A stretch of DNA of 64,000 nucleotides from Clavibacter capsici (GTDB lineage Bacteria > Actinomycetota > Actinomycetes > Actinomycetales > Microbacteriaceae), in the NCBI RefSeq assembly GCF_001280205.1, contig NZ_CP012573.1, forward strand, positions 2,790,001 through 2,854,000, read 5' to 3'. Position 1 is the stretch's first letter, and every line of letters starts with the position of its first letter. This document shows, piece by piece, positions 62,063 through 64,000 of this stretch. A program made the position numbers and the translations under genes. Under the pieces are notes generated by a model. It saw only the letters and a program-made list of their open reading frames with translations. It made no database searches and had not been told where the DNA came from.

Positions 62063-62221
62063 TCAGTGCTCGTCGTAGTGGTCGCCGTGCTCGGCGTGCT
62101 TGTGGCCGTCGTGGACGAAGTCCACGTGGTCCTCGTGCGTGACGGTCTCGTGACCGCAGTCGGCGCCGTGCTGGTGCTCGGCGACGGTGTGCTCGGCGTG
62201 CTTCTCGGTGGTGTCGGTCAT
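62063..62221 (-). CDS. Histidine-rich metal-binding peptide (52 aa)
   Basis: Starts MTDTTEKHAEHTVAEHQHGA and continues DCGHETVTHEDHVDFVHDGH, then KHAEHGDHYDEH. It has 13 His in 52 residues plus one Cys, so it must bind Zn, Ni or Co; annotators sometimes name such peptides 'zinc transporter permease', which the sequence does not support since it has no membrane helix. The ATG at 62221 has GGAAGGAC upstream. The neighbouring ArsR gene and the palindrome at 62264-62285 suggest metal-responsive control; a buffer or chaperone role is likely. Confidence 0.85.
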   Translation of the reverse strand: MTDTTEKHAEHTVAEHQHGADCGHETVTHEDHVDFVHDGHKHAEHGDHYDEH

Positions 62222-62263
62222 GGTGCGTCCTTCCGTGGGTGGAGCACCAGGATGACAGACGCA

Positions 62264-62285
62264 TGCATGGATTGCAATGGATGCA
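62264..62285. promoter_or_regulatory. 22-bp dyad operator before the His-rich gene
   Basis: TGCAT-gg-ATTGCAAT-gg-ATGCA: a dyad around ATTGCAAT with outer arms TGCAT/ATGCA (only the gg pairs do not match). It is 43 bases upstream of the ATG, in an AT-rich patch of otherwise GC-rich DNA, the right place for a repressor site. The ArsR protein at 61648-61962 or a Zur protein could bind it. Confidence 0.6.
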
Positions 62286-62326
62286 TCCAATCGAGAACCG
62301 TGGTCATGTGCGCACGGCCTCGCGGG

Positions 62327-62989
62327 TCAGTACAGCAGGAACGACTTCGACTGCGTGCTCTTCACCCCGGCGACCTCGACCGACAGCGTGTAGGTCGCGC
62401 CGCCCGCGGGGACGGCCGGGCGCTCCTTCTCCTGGCACGTGGTGGTGGACGAGCGCTGGCGCGACCACGCGAAGGGCGACGACGTCTGCGGCGTGCGGGC
62501 GGCGAGCTCGACCTGCGCGTCCTCGGCGCCCGTCTGGCAGTCGGTCGACTTCCAGTAGACGTCGGATCCGCTCGAGATGGTGAACACCTGCGTGGTCGTC
62601 CCGAGGTTCGCGGTGCAGGGCTCCATCCCCGTGTTCGTCACGGTGAACGAGAGCTTCGGCAGCACGCCGGCCTTGTAGGACGCGGCGTCCGTGACGGGCG
62701 TGACGGTGAGCTGGCCCGCGGCGCAGGATCCGTCGGCGTTCGTCTCGGTGCCGGCGCTCGCGCTCGGCGTGGGCGTCGGGGTCGCCTCGGGGGCGGCGGC
62801 GCCCGCGTCGTCGACGGCGTCCGCGGTCGGGGTCGCGCCCGGGTCGGCGGTCGGGGTCGAGCCGCGGCCGAGGTTGGAGACGATGATCACGACGACCGCG
62901 ATCACCGCCACCACGACGAGCAGGGCGAGCAGACGGCGACGGCGGTACACGGCCGCGGACGGGCGGCCTCCGGGCGAGGTCGAGGACAT
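62327..62989 (-). CDS. Membrane-anchored exported protein, hypothetical (220 aa)
   Basis: Starts MSSTSPGGRPSAAVYRRRRL. One helix (LLALLVVVAVIAVVVIIVSN), a Pro/Thr/Ala linker to about residue 80, then a beta-sandwich-like domain (CAAGQLTVTPVTDAASYKAG, LPKLSFTVTNTGMEPCTANL, SSGSDVYWKSTDCQTGAEDA, YTLSVEVAGVKSTQSKSFLL). Four Cys may form two disulfides. DUF4232-like and other Ig-like folds share this look; I do not name a family. Faces the cell exterior. Single-gene unit. Confidence 0.65.
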   Translation of the reverse strand: MSSTSPGGRPSAAVYRRRRLLALLVVVAVIAVVVIIVSNLGRGSTPTADPGATPTADAVDDAGAAAPEATPTPTPSASAGTETNADGSCAAGQLTVTPVTDAASYKAGVLPKLSFTVTNTGMEPCTANLGTTTQVFTISSGSDVYWKSTDCQTGAEDAQVELAARTPQTSSPFAWSRQRSSTTTCQEKERPAVPAGGATYTLSVEVAGVKSTQSKSFLLY

Positions 62990-63041
62990 GACGACAGGGT
63001 ACGGTCGCCCGCGCGCGCGGCCCGGTCGCCGCGCCCGCCGG

Positions 63042-63584
63042 TCAGAGGGCCTTGAGCATGCGCGTGTTGCCGAGGGTGTTCGGCTTCACGCGGGAGAGGT
63101 CGAGGAACTCGGCGATGCCCTCGTCGTGCGAGCGGAGCATCTCGTAGTAGATCTCCTGCGCGATGATCGACTCGGCGACCTCGTGGTAGCCGTGGCGGGA
63201 GAAGAAGCCGACCTCGAAGGTCAGGCAGAAGAGGCGGCTGAGGCCGAGCTCGCGGGCGTCGTCCTCGAGGCGCTCGAGCAGCGCGTGGCCGACGCCCGTG
63301 CCGCGCGTGTGCGGGGCGGTGGCGAGGGTGCGGATCTCGCCGAGGTCCTCCCACATCACGTGCAGCGCGCCGCAGCCGACGACCTCGCCGGACGCGTCGA
63401 CCGCGACCCGGAACTCCTGCACGTTCTCGTAGAGCACCACGAGGTCCTTGCCGAGGAGGATCCCCTCCATCACGAGCGGCTCGACGAGCTGCTGGATCCG
63501 GGGCACGTCGCCGGTGCGCGCACGTCGCACGGTGACGCCGCCTGCGGGCTCCGCGGACTCGACGACGACCTGCTCTGCGCTCAC
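63042..63584 (-). CDS. argA: N-acetylglutamate synthase-like GNAT protein (180 aa)
   Basis: A GTG start with GAGAGG upstream (VSAEQVVVESAEPAGGVTVR). The GNAT fold shows RRARTGDVPRIQQLVEPLVM, EGILLGKDLVVLYENVQEFR, GALHVMWEDLGEIRTLATAP and the acetyl-CoA loop HTRGTGVGHALLERLEDDAR, ending FFSRHGYHEVAE. This is the stand-alone ArgA-type acetyltransferase of actinobacteria (Rv2747-like), which makes N-acetylglutamate, the first step of arginine synthesis. The symbol is by family. Confidence 0.85.
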   Translation of the reverse strand: MSAEQVVVESAEPAGGVTVRRARTGDVPRIQQLVEPLVMEGILLGKDLVVLYENVQEFRVAVDASGEVVGCGALHVMWEDLGEIRTLATAPHTRGTGVGHALLERLEDDARELGLSRLFCLTFEVGFFSRHGYHEVAESIIAQEIYYEMLRSHDEGIAEFLDLSRVKPNTLGNTRMLKAL

Positions 63585-63621
63585 GATGACGACCTCTCGA
63601 CCCGCGGCTCGGGCGCCCGGA

Positions 63622-63969
63622 TCAGGGGTCCAGCCTAGCGACGGGCGGCTCGGGCGTCCGGGGCGGGTCTGGCTCCCCGTCCGCACCCAGCCGCGCGATC
63701 ATCCGCGGCGCGATCCACACGATCGCCACCACGCCGACCACCGCGCGCAGCCCGGCGAACACGAGCACCCACCAGCCGACCCCGTCGCCGCCCACGAGCA
63801 GCGCGATCCCGATGACGACGAGCGCCGCGTCCGCGACGAACGGCACGCGCAGCCAGAATATGAGACGGCGGACGGGATCCATCTCAGGCGCCCGCACGCG
63901 GACCCGGACGCCCCACGACGGGCGCGCCGGACGGCGGAGCCCAGCGGTCGGATCCGGCGCCGGCGGCAT
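63622..63969 (-). CDS. Small membrane protein, hypothetical (115 aa)
   Basis: Starts MPPAPDPTAGLRRPARPSWG; GGAGG lies six bases before this ATG, favouring it over the internal Met at 63882. Two or three helices follow (FVADAALVVIGIALLVGGDG and WWVLVFAGLRAVVGVVAIVW), and the C-terminus is Pro-rich. No family named. 63970-64000 shows nothing. Confidence 0.6.
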   Translation of the reverse strand: MPPAPDPTAGLRRPARPSWGVRVRVRAPEMDPVRRLIFWLRVPFVADAALVVIGIALLVGGDGVGWWVLVFAGLRAVVGVVAIVWIAPRMIARLGADGEPDPPRTPEPPVARLDP

Positions 63970-64000
63970 CCCGCGCCTCCCCCGCCCGCCGCGCCACCGG

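Overview
The window is chromosomal DNA from a very GC-rich actinobacterium. Codon use is dominated by G or C at third positions, GTG starts and GTGA/ATGA overlaps are common, and several genes look leaderless. Gene content (SCO6880-type conjugation protein, a complete KdpFABC-DE set, an ice-binding-like LPxTG protein, F420-dependent-type oxidoreductase, many small Microbacteriaceae-style membrane proteins) suggests the family Microbacteriaceae, and the strong excess of the hexamer GGATCC makes Clavibacter my best guess. This assignment is inference; there is no rRNA or other decisive marker in the window.

Layout. 1-1771: small stress-type or hypothetical genes with two strong hairpin terminators. 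1768-3255 (minus): a zeta-toxin gene preceded by an unrecognised partner gene, probably a toxin-antitoxin pair. 3458-3904: a tandem-HTH regulator. 4006-17931: a two-armed type IV secretion/conjugation locus. The minus arm encodes a ParA-like ATPase with an apparent frameshift, a lipoprotein-like protein and a VirB1-like lysozyme/M23 hydrolase. The plus arm encodes a DUF6668-like protein, a pilin-like protein, two tandem-duplicated VirB8-like proteins, a VirB6/TrbL-like protein, an SCO6880 protein, a VirB4-like ATPase, a VirD4/TraG coupling protein, a DUF4913 protein and a membrane protein. No relaxase or integrase is visible in the window. 17951-21463 (minus): a partner-switching operon (STAS, RsbW-like kinase, two SpoIIE-type phosphatases) with no sigma factor beside it.

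21728-26123: assorted metabolism and membrane genes. 26223-27343: a surface ice-binding-like protein broken by a one-base frameshift. 27519-31307: a sugar ABC importer whose permeases and binding protein lie on opposite strands, with a guanidine exporter (sugE/gdx) under a well-matched guanidine-III riboswitch between them. 31400-34517: esterase, glpX, AI-2E family protein. 34739-38573: a FecCD-type ABC importer with a methyltransferase, preceded by a Fur/Zur-like palindrome. 38528-42294: a MacB/FtsX-type exporter divergent from a NarL-type two-component system. 42392-42481: tRNA-Ser(CGA). 43286-45410: a HAD hydrolase and two GAF-ANTAR regulators. 45563-48364: oxidoreductase, membrane protein/TetR divergon, TSUP transporter.

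48361-50026: a hipBA toxin-antitoxin operon with three 16-bp palindromic operators placed exactly 26 bp apart across the promoter. 50450-50974: an immunity-like protein. 51176-59142: the potassium-uptake system kdpFABC with kdpDE, including a short conserved-looking ORF and a structured leader. 59199-63969: SGNH hydrolase, radA, ArsR regulator with a His-rich metal-binding peptide, an exported protein, an N-acetylglutamate-synthase-like acetyltransferase and a small membrane protein.

The most interesting items are the relaxase-less T4SS locus, the zeta toxin with a new-looking partner, the hipBA operator array, the guanidine-III/sugE unit, the self-contained Rsb module, and two homopolymer or short-repeat frameshifts. 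All domain names are from reading the translated sequence by eye; no searches were run.
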